NCBI RefSeq assembly: GCF_001625655.1 | Contig: NZ_AUYB01000103.1 | Location: 186,001-250,000 of the forward strand | Length of the DNA stretch: 64,000 nt | Source of the DNA: Pseudoalteromonas luteoviolacea DSM 6061 | Lineage (GTDB): Bacteria > Pseudomonadota > Gammaproteobacteria > Enterobacterales > Alteromonadaceae | Direction of reading: 5' to 3' | Program-made: the position numbers and the translations under genes | Notes under the pieces: generated by a model | Seen by the model: only the letters and a program-made list of their open reading frames with translations | Databases searched by the model: none | Told to the model about the DNA's origin: nothing | Shown here: piece by piece, positions 52,878-61,774 of the stretch | Position numbering within the stretch: position 1 is the first letter of the stretch | Layout: each line of letters starts with the position of its first letter

Positions 52878-54950
52878 TTAGAAAGTTACGCTAAAGCCGA
52901 TGGAAGGTCGCATTTCAAAGTCATCATTTTCTTCCTTAATGTATAAGTCATCTACCGATTTTACTTTGTCATAATCTAGATCTATGTATGCTACGTTGTC
53001 CTGACCATATGCGTTCATAAGTTCAAAAATTAATTTGCCATCAAGCCCAAATAGCTGAGTTTTACGTTCAAAACGCACATCTAAACGGTGGTAGGTCTTA
53101 AAACGTTCAGAAAATGGGTCACCGTAGACAGGTAAAAAACGATCAGCATGATCCGGGTTTTCTCTCACGCCCACAATCGGTGTATATGCTTGGCCACTGC
53201 GTGCGGTAAAGTTGAACCCTCCTTGCCATAGTTCGTTTATCTCGTAGTGGAAGACGGCATTAAAAACGAGCGGCGTATCAGCGTAGTAGTCACGTGTGAC
53301 GTTGCGGCGCTGGTCTGTACGTTCACTCTTTGCGTAACTCAATGCAACCCAACCATACCAGTTATCCGTTTTGTTTTTGTTAATCAAGATATCTACACCA
53401 TAGGCGCGACCTTCAACTTGGTTACTGTATAGCAAGTGCGCATCAGCGCCATCGTCTATGGCCAAAGGTAGGTCTTCCATGGTTTTATAGTAACCTTCAA
53501 TGGACCATGACCACTCATTCTCCAAGTTTTGCCTAAAGCCTAAAGTACTGTGTGTCGCAACTTGTGACTTAAGCTTAGGGTTACCAATCTCAGGTAATAT
53601 GTGCTCGACATCTTGCATACGATTGTAACGACCAACCTTAGCCGAGATAACACTGTCAGGCGTGACAAAGTAATTCACAGCAGCACGTGGCGAGGTAAAT
53701 GTTTCATCGGTATAGCGGTTGTGCTGACTTTGCACTCCGATTTCGGTTTGCCAATCCTCATTGGGTTGCCACACATGGGTAATACCAACGAATCCTGAGT
53801 CGATATCAATGTTTCGCTTGCCTGAAATACGTTCGCCTTTTTTAAGGTCGCAATCAGGGTCTAATTCAGTGCAAAGGTACTGAAATGTGTCATATTCATA
53901 CGATGTTTCGTTATCAAAATAGGCGGCATCAAAGATAAATCTATTTTCATTATTGAGTGTATAATTTAATCTTGCCTTGTAGGTAAATTGCTTTTCGCTT
54001 TCTTGTTCGAAAAAGCCTGTTGTATTGGTGGCAAGTTTACCGTATTCAAGTCGACCAGAATGATCTAATGCACCGACCCCAACTCTGAGATGGAACTTTT
54101 TATTATAATGATCCCAAAGAATATTTTGGCTATTGAACTCTCTGATAAAGCGTGCATCACCTTGAAACTCAGGTGTCTTCTGTGCCAATTCAGAGCGCTC
54201 ATTGAACCCGGCCGCGGCAGAGTCTTCTGCACCAGTGAAGTTGAAAGTTAACGTGTTATTATCGTTAATATCCCAAAGAAACTTGCCTTGATAATCATGG
54301 TCATCTGGTGCTTCGTTAATGAAAACGCCGCTAGGCTCACCATCATCATCCTCTAGCTCTTCTCCTTCATCGAAAAATAGCGGTAGTGTACTTTTTCGTC
54401 CTGAAACATAAAAAGCGGTATTCTCTGTTGCTTGACCTTCTACAAAAAAGCCAGCATTGAACATGGTAAAGTCTAGAGTTGTCGTGATTGGCTGATATTT
54501 GGGGTTGCGCAATGTAACATCAAATACTGCTCCGGTTGCATTGCTATAGCCTGCGCCGTATCCCGCAGAATAAAGTTGAAAATCTTGAATGATATGACGG
54601 TTGAATATAGAACTGCCAAAATCGTGGAAAATATATCCCGCCGGCATAAAATCTACTTCAAACATATTGTCACTTGGGGACGAGCCTCGCACTGCGGGTT
54701 CGCTCATTGACCCACCTGCGGCAACAACACCGGGTAATGCAAAGACGGCACGTAATGGGTCACCCATCGCACCTGGCATTTCAATTAATTTTTCGGTGTC
54801 TTCAGTAATTTCAGAGGTAATAGAACTGCGCTTGTAGATAACTTCAATGTGCTCCATGTCTTTTTGTTGTGATTGTGCATTGGCAGTCACTGCCATGCAC
54901 AACATTAACGGAGATAAAGCAAATCGTTTTAAAGCGGTGGGTGCAAACAT
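52878..54950 (-). CDS. TonB-dependent outer-membrane receptor 4 (short, divergent plug)
   Basis: 690 residues. Signal peptide 1-25 (AVTANA-QS). The plug begins with EHIEVIYKRSSITSE and holds PGVVAAGGSMSEPAVRGSSPSDNMFEVD, quoted here as PGVVAAGG and EPAVRGSSPSDN, then YSAGYGAGYSNATGAVFDV in place of the usual YGSDA-IAGV. The barrel ends SIGFSVTF. It differs from receptors 1-3 in length, plug and leader (no hairpin-CCAGGGAGA). The upstream same-strand neighbour is a TlpA-like thioredoxin. Confidence 0.88.
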   Translation of the reverse strand: MFAPTALKRFALSPLMLCMAVTANAQSQQKDMEHIEVIYKRSSITSEITEDTEKLIEMPGAMGDPLRAVFALPGVVAAGGSMSEPAVRGSSPSDNMFEVDFMPAGYIFHDFGSSIFNRHIIQDFQLYSAGYGAGYSNATGAVFDVTLRNPKYQPITTTLDFTMFNAGFFVEGQATENTAFYVSGRKSTLPLFFDEGEELEDDDGEPSGVFINEAPDDHDYQGKFLWDINDNNTLTFNFTGAEDSAAAGFNERSELAQKTPEFQGDARFIREFNSQNILWDHYNKKFHLRVGVGALDHSGRLEYGKLATNTTGFFEQESEKQFTYKARLNYTLNNENRFIFDAAYFDNETSYEYDTFQYLCTELDPDCDLKKGERISGKRNIDIDSGFVGITHVWQPNEDWQTEIGVQSQHNRYTDETFTSPRAAVNYFVTPDSVISAKVGRYNRMQDVEHILPEIGNPKLKSQVATHSTLGFRQNLENEWSWSIEGYYKTMEDLPLAIDDGADAHLLYSNQVEGRAYGVDILINKNKTDNWYGWVALSYAKSERTDQRRNVTRDYYADTPLVFNAVFHYEINELWQGGFNFTARSGQAYTPIVGVRENPDHADRFLPVYGDPFSERFKTYHRLDVRFERKTQLFGLDGKLIFELMNAYGQDNVAYIDLDYDKVKSVDDLYIKEENDDFEMRPSIGFSVTF

Positions 54951-55036
54951 TGTCGAGTCCCTTTGGCGTAATATTAGTTAGATTCGCGGGACAGTGTATG
55001 CAATAAAAGCGTTTATTTATTTGGGCTTTAGGTAAT

Positions 55037-55061
55037 AAAGTGTGTGATGGTTATACACTTT
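55037..55061. promoter_or_regulatory. Inverted repeat between the TlpA-like gene and receptor 4
   Basis: AAAGTGT and ACACTTT separated by 11 nt. It lies in the 112-nt gap, just past the TlpA-like stop and about 90 nt before the receptor-4 ATG. It could be a weak terminator or an operator. Confidence 0.4.
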
Positions 55062-55062
55062 T

Positions 55063-55548
55063 TTACAAGCGTAAGCGAATGCCTAACTCACTAGAGTAGC
55101 CGATTGAACGTTCAATAATTTTTAGTTCTGGGTCCATAACATAGTATGTAGGGTAAGCCTTAACCTTATAATCTTGTGCGGTTTTGCTGTTGCCTAATAA
55201 AATGGGCATACTGAGGTTTAAATCTTTGCTAAACGCCTCTATTTCTTCGACGCTCTGAAAATCGAGTGCAATGGCAACTGCATTGACTTTACCTTGGCGG
55301 TGCAGCTTATCAATGTTAGGCATACTATAACGACATATGTTGCACCAAGGTGCAAAGAAATAGACGACTGAACGCTCACCTTGTAGTTCACTAATATTAT
55401 AACGCTGCGATTCATCTTTCATCATGGGCAATGAAAAGTAGGGAGCGGACTGTCTGCCGTCATCTTCGAGCATACCGAGCTCTTGATAGGTAAAAGCAGC
55501 AGAAAGTACAACGATAAAGATGATGACGTTGATTATGTATTTGATCAT
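55063..55548 (-). CDS. TlpA-like thioredoxin-fold protein, membrane-anchored
   Basis: 161 residues from M31 of the longest frame (55548): an N-terminal TM/signal helix (IKYIINVIIFIVVLSAAF), then a redoxin domain with the active site WCNIC in YFFAPWCNICRYSMP and cis-Pro in KAYPTYYV. It would reduce or exchange thiols in the periplasm. The start is uncertain; a longer frame adds 30 mostly hydrophobic residues. Same orientation as receptor 4, gap 112 nt. Confidence 0.78.
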   Translation of the reverse strand: MIKYIINVIIFIVVLSAAFTYQELGMLEDDGRQSAPYFSLPMMKDESQRYNISELQGERSVVYFFAPWCNICRYSMPNIDKLHRQGKVNAVAIALDFQSVEEIEAFSKDLNLSMPILLGNSKTAQDYKVKAYPTYYVMDPELKIIERSIGYSSELGIRLRL

Positions 55549-55719
55549 TGGCGGCGCTTTATATGCCTTGTAGTTATGAAGACCGTGCGCCAGTATAAAA
55601 AATTGCAAAAGGCATGCAAGCTGTTTATACCAATTCAAGCAATATTATTTGGTAAGATAATGTTGCTAGCAGCCGACTAGCAACCTTACTTGAATCATAA
55701 TGTTACTAAATAATATTTA

Positions 55720-57444
55720 TCAATCTTGATAAATATTTTCTCCCAGATAGCGTTTTGCTTTATTCGCTTTTAGTTTCGTTAAGTCAACCAACACTAAGCC
55801 ATCAATACAATTGTTAAAGTCTGGGTCTATGCTAAAACTCAAAAAATTAGCGCCATTTGGTTCACACAGTTCAGTGTACTGCTTAAAAAGAGTCGGCACC
55901 TGTGCGCTCATATTTGCCAATATATGCTTGAGCTCCGCAAAATCCTCTTTTACGTCATCGCCAGCAAATAGATTTTTGCAAGAGTTTAATTGAGACTGAG
56001 TCAGCTTAAACTCATTATTTGGTATCGCTAATTCAGGTAATTCAGAAAAATAGTGCTGGTAATGATATACCAGCATGGCCTTGGCTTTGTCCGGCAATGC
56101 ATTGGACAAACTGACTGGGCCAAATAAATAGCGGTGTTCAGGGTATCTTTTTATAAATGCACCAATACCGTACCAGAGGTAATCTAAGCTTTTTCTACCC
56201 CAGTATTTGGGTTGTACAAAGCTTCTTCCAAGCTCTAGTCCACGTTCAAAATATGGCTGCATTTCATCTTTATACGCAAAAAGACTACTGGTGTAGAGCC
56301 CTTTTACACCATGCTCATTCACAACTTGTCGTGCACTCGCTAAACGGTAAGCACCTACTAGCTCCAGTTGTTTTGCATCCCAAAGAACCAGTTGTTGGTA
56401 GTACATATCATATTTGTCAGTGTCGCGACGTTTCCCGCTGCCTTCACCAACAGCGCGAAAAGCAATTTCCCGTAATCTGCCAAGCTCTCTAAAAATGGCA
56501 GAGCTCCCTTGATATTGATACAGGTAGATTTGCATACCGTCGGATGTTTCACCCAGCCTTTCGCATTGCTCAATTGCTTTTTTCAACTCTTTCTTACATT
56601 CGGGTATTGCGATTGGAGTTTGGGTTTTAAGAGGTAGCGCTTTTTTGCTGTTTAGACGATAGAGTTGCTTACGTATCAAAGCGACGACTTCTTTGTCTTT
56701 TAGATTGTCTAATCGATATGATGTGGGAGGAATACTGGCGCCAATCTCAAATTCAAGGGATTTCTGTCGTTGCTTAAACATCTCTTTAACCAATAATAAG
56801 CTTGCGAGGGGCTTATAGATCATAGAGGTTCCATAAAAGAGAGGGCTATTTTTTGCTTTTATGTAGATTGGTAAAATAGGACAGTTTGCCTTTTTAGCCA
56901 TACGTAAAAAGCCGCTATTCCATTTACAGTCCTTGATCCCCGTTGGACTAAGTCGAGACACTTCACCTGCTGGGAAAATCAGTAGGGCACCTTCTGATTT
57001 TAAATGCTTTTGGATATTGGCCAATTCCTGTTTTCTGCTTGCGTTTGAAAGGTTATCAACTGGGAGCAATAGAGAGTGCATAGGGGTGATGGACATGAGC
57101 ATACGATTTGCGACCACTTTTAAGTCTGGTCTCGCTTTTGCTAATACTTTTATGAGTGCAAGCGCATCTAATGATCCAATAGGGTGATTGGCAACGATAA
57201 CAACACTGCCCTCACTGGGAATATGTTCGATTTGTTTTGGCTTAAAACGAGCGTCGAAATCTAACTCTTCTAAAACTTGTTCAACAAACTCAAGCCCTTC
57301 CAAATGTGGATAAGTATCTGCGAAGGCGACAAATTCCTGTTCATGCAAAAGATAACCTAGTCCCTTTTTAACAAGCCCTTTAACTTTGGGAGAGTTTTCT
57401 AATTGAGGCAAGTTGGCTTCGATCACTTTATCTACACTGATCAT
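55720..57444 (-). CDS. OlsF-like bifunctional acyltransferase (ornithine lipid synthesis)
   Basis: 574 residues. N-terminal half is a PlsC-type acyltransferase: H87-x5-D93 in ANHPIGSLDALA (as in the OlsA/hemolysin group) and the second block LIFPAGEVSRLSP. The C-terminal half (about 300-574) is an OlsB-like GNAT-type domain with YQQLVLWDAKQLELVGAYRLA and the long LGRSFVQPKYWGRKSLDYLW. This two-domain order matches OlsF, reported in Serratia to make ornithine lipids alone. It would add two acyl chains to ornithine. The substrate is inferred from the fusion only. Confidence 0.8.
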   Translation of the reverse strand: MISVDKVIEANLPQLENSPKVKGLVKKGLGYLLHEQEFVAFADTYPHLEGLEFVEQVLEELDFDARFKPKQIEHIPSEGSVVIVANHPIGSLDALALIKVLAKARPDLKVVANRMLMSITPMHSLLLPVDNLSNASRKQELANIQKHLKSEGALLIFPAGEVSRLSPTGIKDCKWNSGFLRMAKKANCPILPIYIKAKNSPLFYGTSMIYKPLASLLLVKEMFKQRQKSLEFEIGASIPPTSYRLDNLKDKEVVALIRKQLYRLNSKKALPLKTQTPIAIPECKKELKKAIEQCERLGETSDGMQIYLYQYQGSSAIFRELGRLREIAFRAVGEGSGKRRDTDKYDMYYQQLVLWDAKQLELVGAYRLASARQVVNEHGVKGLYTSSLFAYKDEMQPYFERGLELGRSFVQPKYWGRKSLDYLWYGIGAFIKRYPEHRYLFGPVSLSNALPDKAKAMLVYHYQHYFSELPELAIPNNEFKLTQSQLNSCKNLFAGDDVKEDFAELKHILANMSAQVPTLFKQYTELCEPNGANFLSFSIDPDFNNCIDGLVLVDLTKLKANKAKRYLGENIYQD

Positions 57445-57611
57445 AATTTTTCTCTACGGCTGTTTTTATAGAGATTAAGAATCAACTATGACATTGATGT
57501 TGCATACTCATGTCAGTTTTATGGTGATGTCGTTCGCCAAATAGCACTATCTTCAAAAACAAAGCCAACGTTATAATCTTCATGACGATAAAAGAAGAGG
57601 AGAGTTATCCC

Positions 57612-58532
57612 ATGTCGGTGTTGGTTTGTATTACAGGTAGAAACAACGACAAGCTAATGATGAAGTTGAACGAAGCTTTGCCCGAAGTAAAAATTGAGCT
57701 TTGGCCTAACTGCGAAAATAAGGCTGATGTTGAGTTTGTATTAGCTTGGAATGCACCAGATGAACTTTGGCGGCAATTACCTAATTTAAAGGTGGTTCAA
57801 TCTTACGGCGCTGGAGTCGATGGTATTCCACTTGATAAACTGCCGAACGATGTTCAAGTAACTCGGATTGTCGATAAGCAATTGAGTGTGGATATGGCAG
57901 AATATGTCCTGTCACATGTGCTTGCTCATAAACTACGGCATGGGGAATATAGCGCCAACCAAGCGAATCGTAACTGGAAGCCTCGCCGTGCCAAGTCTAG
58001 TAATGTGGTTGGCATACTCGGACTAGGAGAGCTTGGGTGTAAAACGGCTCAGCTGCTGTCCAGCCATGGTTTTTCAGTAAGGGGTTGGTCACGCACGTTA
58101 AAAAGACTGGCTAATATTGACTGTTATGCAGGGGAAGCACAGTTTGAACAATTCCTGTCAGGCCTTGATTACCTAGTGTGCCTGTTGCCATTAACTCAAG
58201 CTACAACGGGGATACTCAATACGAAGCTCTTTTCCAGTGTGTCCTCGGACTGTGTTTTGATTAATGTCGCTCGTGGGCAACATCTTGTTGAATCAGATTT
58301 GATTGCAGCATTAGATAACAATGAAATAGGCGCTGCTGTTTTAGATGTTTTTCAAACAGAGCCACTACCTGAGCATCACCCTTTTTGGACGCATCCAAAA
58401 ATAACAGTTACACCACACGTAGCGGCTGTTACTAATTTGGATACTGTTGTTGCGCAAATTGCAGCGAATGCAAGAGCATGCTTAGCTAAACAAAGCTTGC
58501 AAAACCTTGTAAATCAGCAAACGGGATATTGA
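57612..58532 (+). CDS. D-2-hydroxyacid dehydrogenase (GhrA-like)
   Basis: 306 residues from ATG 57612 (AGAGGAGAG 7 nt upstream; an in-frame ATG 10 codons earlier is less likely). NAD-binding GLGELG in VVGILGLGELGCKTAQLL, catalytic Arg in NVARGQHLVESD, Glu in QTEPLPEHHPFW and His in VTPHVAA. It likely reduces glyoxylate or hydroxypyruvate, as GhrA does. Lone gene on the plus strand, divergent from the OlsF-like gene. Confidence 0.9.
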   Translation: MSVLVCITGRNNDKLMMKLNEALPEVKIELWPNCENKADVEFVLAWNAPDELWRQLPNLKVVQSYGAGVDGIPLDKLPNDVQVTRIVDKQLSVDMAEYVLSHVLAHKLRHGEYSANQANRNWKPRRAKSSNVVGILGLGELGCKTAQLLSSHGFSVRGWSRTLKRLANIDCYAGEAQFEQFLSGLDYLVCLLPLTQATTGILNTKLFSSVSSDCVLINVARGQHLVESDLIAALDNNEIGAAVLDVFQTEPLPEHHPFWTHPKITVTPHVAAVTNLDTVVAQIAANARACLAKQSLQNLVNQQTGY

Positions 58533-58763
58533 TTTTTTCAGTGCAACTATATGTGTCAGTTCGGGCTTTTTTTTGTCTGAAATAAACTCAAGTAGCTCTT
58601 TTTATTGGAGAGGGGCTTTTAATATACATTAACTCTATGATTTGTAAGTAAATGTAAGTGAGAGTAATTTTAATTTACAAAATTACTGTATAAAAAAACA
58701 TCTTGAGCGCCTTAACAAGATTCAGTATGTTAGGAAAAAAACAATAATAAACAGGAAAATACA

Positions 58764-58898
58764 ATGAAAAACGGTCAAGGTGGTGTAAAACTTTCTTTTG
58801 TCGTTATTTCAGTAGTCGCTTTGGGTGTGTCGGCGTGGTTCAATCAGGCTCAGGCTGTTGAGTTACATGTTGGCAAGACTGTTCAGGTTCAAAATTAG
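58764..58898 (+). CDS. Small membrane or secreted protein, 44 residues
   Basis: Ribosome-binding site AGGAAAA, 6 nt before the ATG. The protein has a short polar N-end (MKNGQGGVK), a hydrophobic helix (about 9-24, SFVVISVVALGVSAWF) and a short polar tail with ...VELHVGKTVQVQN. The helix end WFNQAQA-VE also reads as a possible signal-peptide cleavage. No family is recognised. Confidence 0.55.
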   Translation: MKNGQGGVKLSFVVISVVALGVSAWFNQAQAVELHVGKTVQVQN

Positions 58899-58957
58899 TG
58901 ACGTAGTATTGGGTTGGGGCCTAGAGCCCCACGTTTAACGTAATGCCAAAGAACATA

Positions 58958-59539
58958 TTATCTTTTGGCATGTATTTCTCTATTTTCTAATTTCTTTTCA
59001 TCACTCTTTTTAAGCAAAGTGTAGGTTGAGCCACTTCCGCCATGGCATGTTAATGCTGAATGAAACGCCAGTACTTGCGGTATCTCTTGCAACCATTTAT
59101 TACAGTAGCTTTTCAGGATGGCTGGAAAAGGTTTACTCTTAAGGCCAATGCCATGGCGTATTAACAGCACGCGAATATTGCGCTTCTGGCAATCTGTGAC
59201 GAACTCGAAGAGAGACTGTCGTGCTTCTACAAAAGACTTGCCATGCAAGTCCAAGGTCGCATCAATTTGGTATTTACCAAGTCGCAGGTTTTTATATACT
59301 CCCTCTTGTACCCCATCTTTTTTATAGCCAAGTTGATCATGAGGGTCGAGTAAGTCGACATACTCTGTAGAGAGAAAGTTAGGATCAAAGTCTAATTCTT
59401 TTGTTGCTGACGCGCGCCTAGCAAGCTGGGCTTCACTAGGTTGATTTTTTTGTTGTTTAAGTTGCGCTCTATTATCTTGTGCCAACGGAACAACGTCGCC
59501 CATAGAAGCTAAAAAGAGCTCCTCATCAGTCATAGCCAT
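58958..59539 (-). CDS. smrA: SmrA, Smr-domain nuclease-like protein
   Basis: 193 residues. N-terminal DEELFLASMGDVVPL and the C-terminal Smr domain with TLDLHGKSFVEAR, VLLIRHGIGLKS and CHGGSGSTYTLLKK match E. coli SmrA/YdaL, including the closing REIHAKR. Smr domains cut or bind nucleic acids (some at ribosome collisions). GGAGAG precedes the ATG; M3 is an alternative start. Confidence 0.92.
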   Translation of the reverse strand: MAMTDEELFLASMGDVVPLAQDNRAQLKQQKNQPSEAQLARRASATKELDFDPNFLSTEYVDLLDPHDQLGYKKDGVQEGVYKNLRLGKYQIDATLDLHGKSFVEARQSLFEFVTDCQKRNIRVLLIRHGIGLKSKPFPAILKSYCNKWLQEIPQVLAFHSALTCHGGSGSTYTLLKKSDEKKLENREIHAKR

Positions 59540-59765
59540 GATTGCTCTCCATTACAGAACTATTTTCCCGATTCTAGCTTATCAAGGGGGCGTTTGAATA
59601 GCTCTCTAAATGTGATCGCTGCTTTTTTAGCTACGGGTTTGGAAATCTGTAATAAACAAGCCTAAAGCAAGATGAGATAGTGAATAATTATTTATATTTA
59701 TTCGATAGATATTTTTAATGGTTAGTGGCTGGTGATTGTAGGTCCCAGCCATAAGTCGTGCAGAG

Positions 59766-60005
59766 TTAGTGCGTGTCGTATTGATCAGCTGTAAAAACTT
59801 TGAATAAATAAAAGGAGTTGATCAATATTAAACCTAAATTTGAAATCACTGAAGTACCCATAAGATCAAGACTAAATAATACAAACAGCAGGCTACAGGC
59901 CATAACTGCCGCTATACGTAGCAGTGTACGATGATTGATAAAAAGAGCTCCAAATCCTAGTACTAGTAGCAATGTGTTTAGTAACCAGTCAAACTCGTTA
60001 GTCAT
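59766..60005 (-). CDS. Small inner-membrane protein, hypothetical
   Basis: 79 residues with three hydrophobic helices (about 8-24, 29-47 and 51-69). A weak AAG ribosome-binding site precedes the ATG. The TM-rich, low-charge composition supports a membrane protein. No family is recognised. Confidence 0.6.
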   Translation of the reverse strand: MTNEFDWLLNTLLLVLGFGALFINHRTLLRIAAVMACSLLFVLFSLDLMGTSVISNLGLILINSFYLFKVFTADQYDTH

Positions 60006-60106
60006 GATCTTAAAATAACTCCATAATGATTAAAAAGGGGCGCCATTATGCGCCGCTTTTTTGCTCATCTCAAACGAGTAATTTTATCTTTTTCGGATTA
60101 GTTTTT

Positions 60107-60568
60107 TTAATCCATTAGTAGGCTTTTAAGGGCTGCAAAGAAACCCTCTTGCTTAATGATTGCATATTTTTGGCAGGTATCAGGGTTTGAAACATCTTGA
60201 CACAAATATAGTGTGTCTCTGTCAAGCGCTGGTACAGGCTGTAATACGGAATCAAATAGGATGGGTTTCACGCCAGGTAATCCAGGCCAATACACACTTT
60301 GTGCCACTAGCCCGAGCTTTTTATAAGTTATCAATTGGGGTTTTGGGAAAAGTATTACCGCAATCGCTAATACCCCAATAAATATCAGCCTTTTAATGCC
60401 TTTTTTAGCTGGGGCTTCTGCGGTTGCAGCTTGCATGTTTTGTTGTTGGAGAGCTTGTTGTCGCATTTGTTGTTGTGGTGATAAGCGTTGCTTTTTCTTT
60501 TTGTTGGCTTGTTGCTTTTGAAACTCACTTTTATTAAGGAGTGTTTGTTTTTTTGGATTAATTGCCAT
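60107..60568 (-). CDS. Hypothetical single-pass membrane protein
   Basis: 153 residues. A Lys/Gln-rich cytosolic N-terminus (1-50, with a Q-rich stretch), one TM helix (about 61-75, LIFIGVLAIAVILFP), then a C-terminal periplasmic region with two Cys (CQDVSNPDTC) that could form a disulfide. No family is recognised. Confidence 0.65.
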   Translation of the reverse strand: MAINPKKQTLLNKSEFQKQQANKKKKQRLSPQQQMRQQALQQQNMQAATAEAPAKKGIKRLIFIGVLAIAVILFPKPQLITYKKLGLVAQSVYWPGLPGVKPILFDSVLQPVPALDRDTLYLCQDVSNPDTCQKYAIIKQEGFFAALKSLLMD

Positions 60569-60660
60569 GCTTAGGTGTAGCCTTTTGGTTGCAGGACTCT
60601 ATAATAGTTCTATGCTATAGATGATAGCGCATTTCTAATTACTAGCCCACGGGAAAGGAT

Positions 60661-61044
60661 ATGGAACAACAAATCTCTATTCTCATTGTTGATGATGTAG
60701 GAACTGTGAGAAGCTTTTTGCATCAGACGTTGATGCATTTGGGAATCGACAATGTGACAGAAGCCTCTACGGCAAAACAGTGCATAAATGCGTGTGAAGA
60801 GCGTCATTTTGATATTGTCTTTTTGGATATTGAATTACCTGATGGTGATGGTAAAGAACTTATTGCTGATTTGGCGCAGATTAATCCAGACATTAACGTC
60901 GTCATGGTGTCTGCACACTCGACAGTTGATAATGTAAAGGACGCGATAGAAAGAGGCGCAAAAGGGTTTGTGGTCAAACCATTTTCTCCGAAAAAAATAG
61001 CGGCAATGTTGAAGAAGTTTTACCCTAAATTAGAAATTGCTTAA
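60661..61044 (+). CDS. CheY-like single-domain response regulator
   Basis: 127 residues, receiver only. Acidic pair D11/D12, phospho-acceptor D56 in VFLDIELPDGDG, S84 and K106 (VVKPFSP). No output domain, so it passes a phosphoryl group or binds a partner such as a motor, kinase or phosphatase. GGAAAGG lies before the ATG. It ends at a terminator shared with rpsT. No kinase lies nearby. Confidence 0.92.
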   Translation: MEQQISILIVDDVGTVRSFLHQTLMHLGIDNVTEASTAKQCINACEERHFDIVFLDIELPDGDGKELIADLAQINPDINVVMVSAHSTVDNVKDAIERGAKGFVVKPFSPKKIAAMLKKFYPKLEIA

Positions 61045-61060
61045 GGGTTGCCGTATTTCA

Positions 61061-61098
61061 GATATAAAAAAACCGACTTACGTCGGTTTTTTTATATC
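61061..61098. terminator. Bidirectional terminator, response regulator / rpsT
   Basis: A 17-bp perfect stem (61061-61077 with 61082-61098) with a 4-nt loop, A-run before and T-run after. Confidence 0.92.
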
Positions 61099-61110
61099 CA
61101 TTACCACAGA

Positions 61111-61371
61111 TTATAGCGCTTTGATTTTAGCAGCTAGGCGGCTCTTATGACGAGCAGCTTTGTTCTTGTGGATTAGACCTTTAGTTGCGTAGCGGTCAAG
61201 GATTGGAGTTGCAACAGCGAATGCTTGCTGTGCAGCTTCTTTATCACCAGCTTCAATAGCAGCGTTTACTTTTTTGAAGTAAGTACGCATCATTGAACGA
61301 CGACTTGCGTTGTGCTGACGACGCTTTTCGCTAGTGATAGCGCGTTTTTTTGCAGACTTGATGTTAGCCAA
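61111..61371 (-). CDS. rpsT: 30S ribosomal protein S20
   Basis: 86 residues, [18 protein letters not shown]..., lysine-rich and helical as in all S20 proteins. The start codon is TTG with AGGAG 6 nt upstream. E. coli rpsT also starts with UUG, which is part of its translational control. Monocistronic, convergent on the response regulator. Confidence 0.97.
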   Translation of the reverse strand: MANIKSAKKRAITSEKRRQHNASRRSMMRTYFKKVNAAIEAGDKEAAQQAFAVATPILDRYATKGLIHKNKAARHKSRLAAKIKAL

Positions 61372-61774
61372 GGTATGCTCCTAACAATCTTTTAAAAATA
61401 AGCTTAGTTTTAAGGCCGAGGACTATGCCTGTTTTATGGACCAATGTCAATAAAAAATAACCTGTCCGGCCTAAATGTTTCATGCGGAAAGCACGCAATT
61501 TTTCGCCAAAATTGAAATAGGCTCCGAATTATGTGCTCCTATCTGTCTGTTTTGACTATCTCCTTAACCTTAGGCCCTCGGCTACAGCAGTAACAGACTA
61601 CGAATCAAGAAACCAAAGTCCCCTGATTAATGGTGCTATTGTAGCAAAACAGACATCTCACGCCTAGCCTTATGTTGCGCGAGCAGGTTGTTGGCATGAA
61701 TATAGGTTTTCTATTATGGTTCTGCGAGGTATGTGGCATACTTGACGCCCTGATCGGAAAGTTGGGTGAATTAA
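61372..61774. other. Divergent intergenic region rpsT / murJ
   Basis: 403 bp holding the rpsT promoters and leader on one side and the murJ promoter on the other. No ORF or tRNA was seen. Confidence 0.5.

Noticed and set aside
61372..61774. Possible tRNA or small RNA between rpsT and murJ
   Set aside because: No cloverleaf, anticodon-stem pattern or terminator was found.
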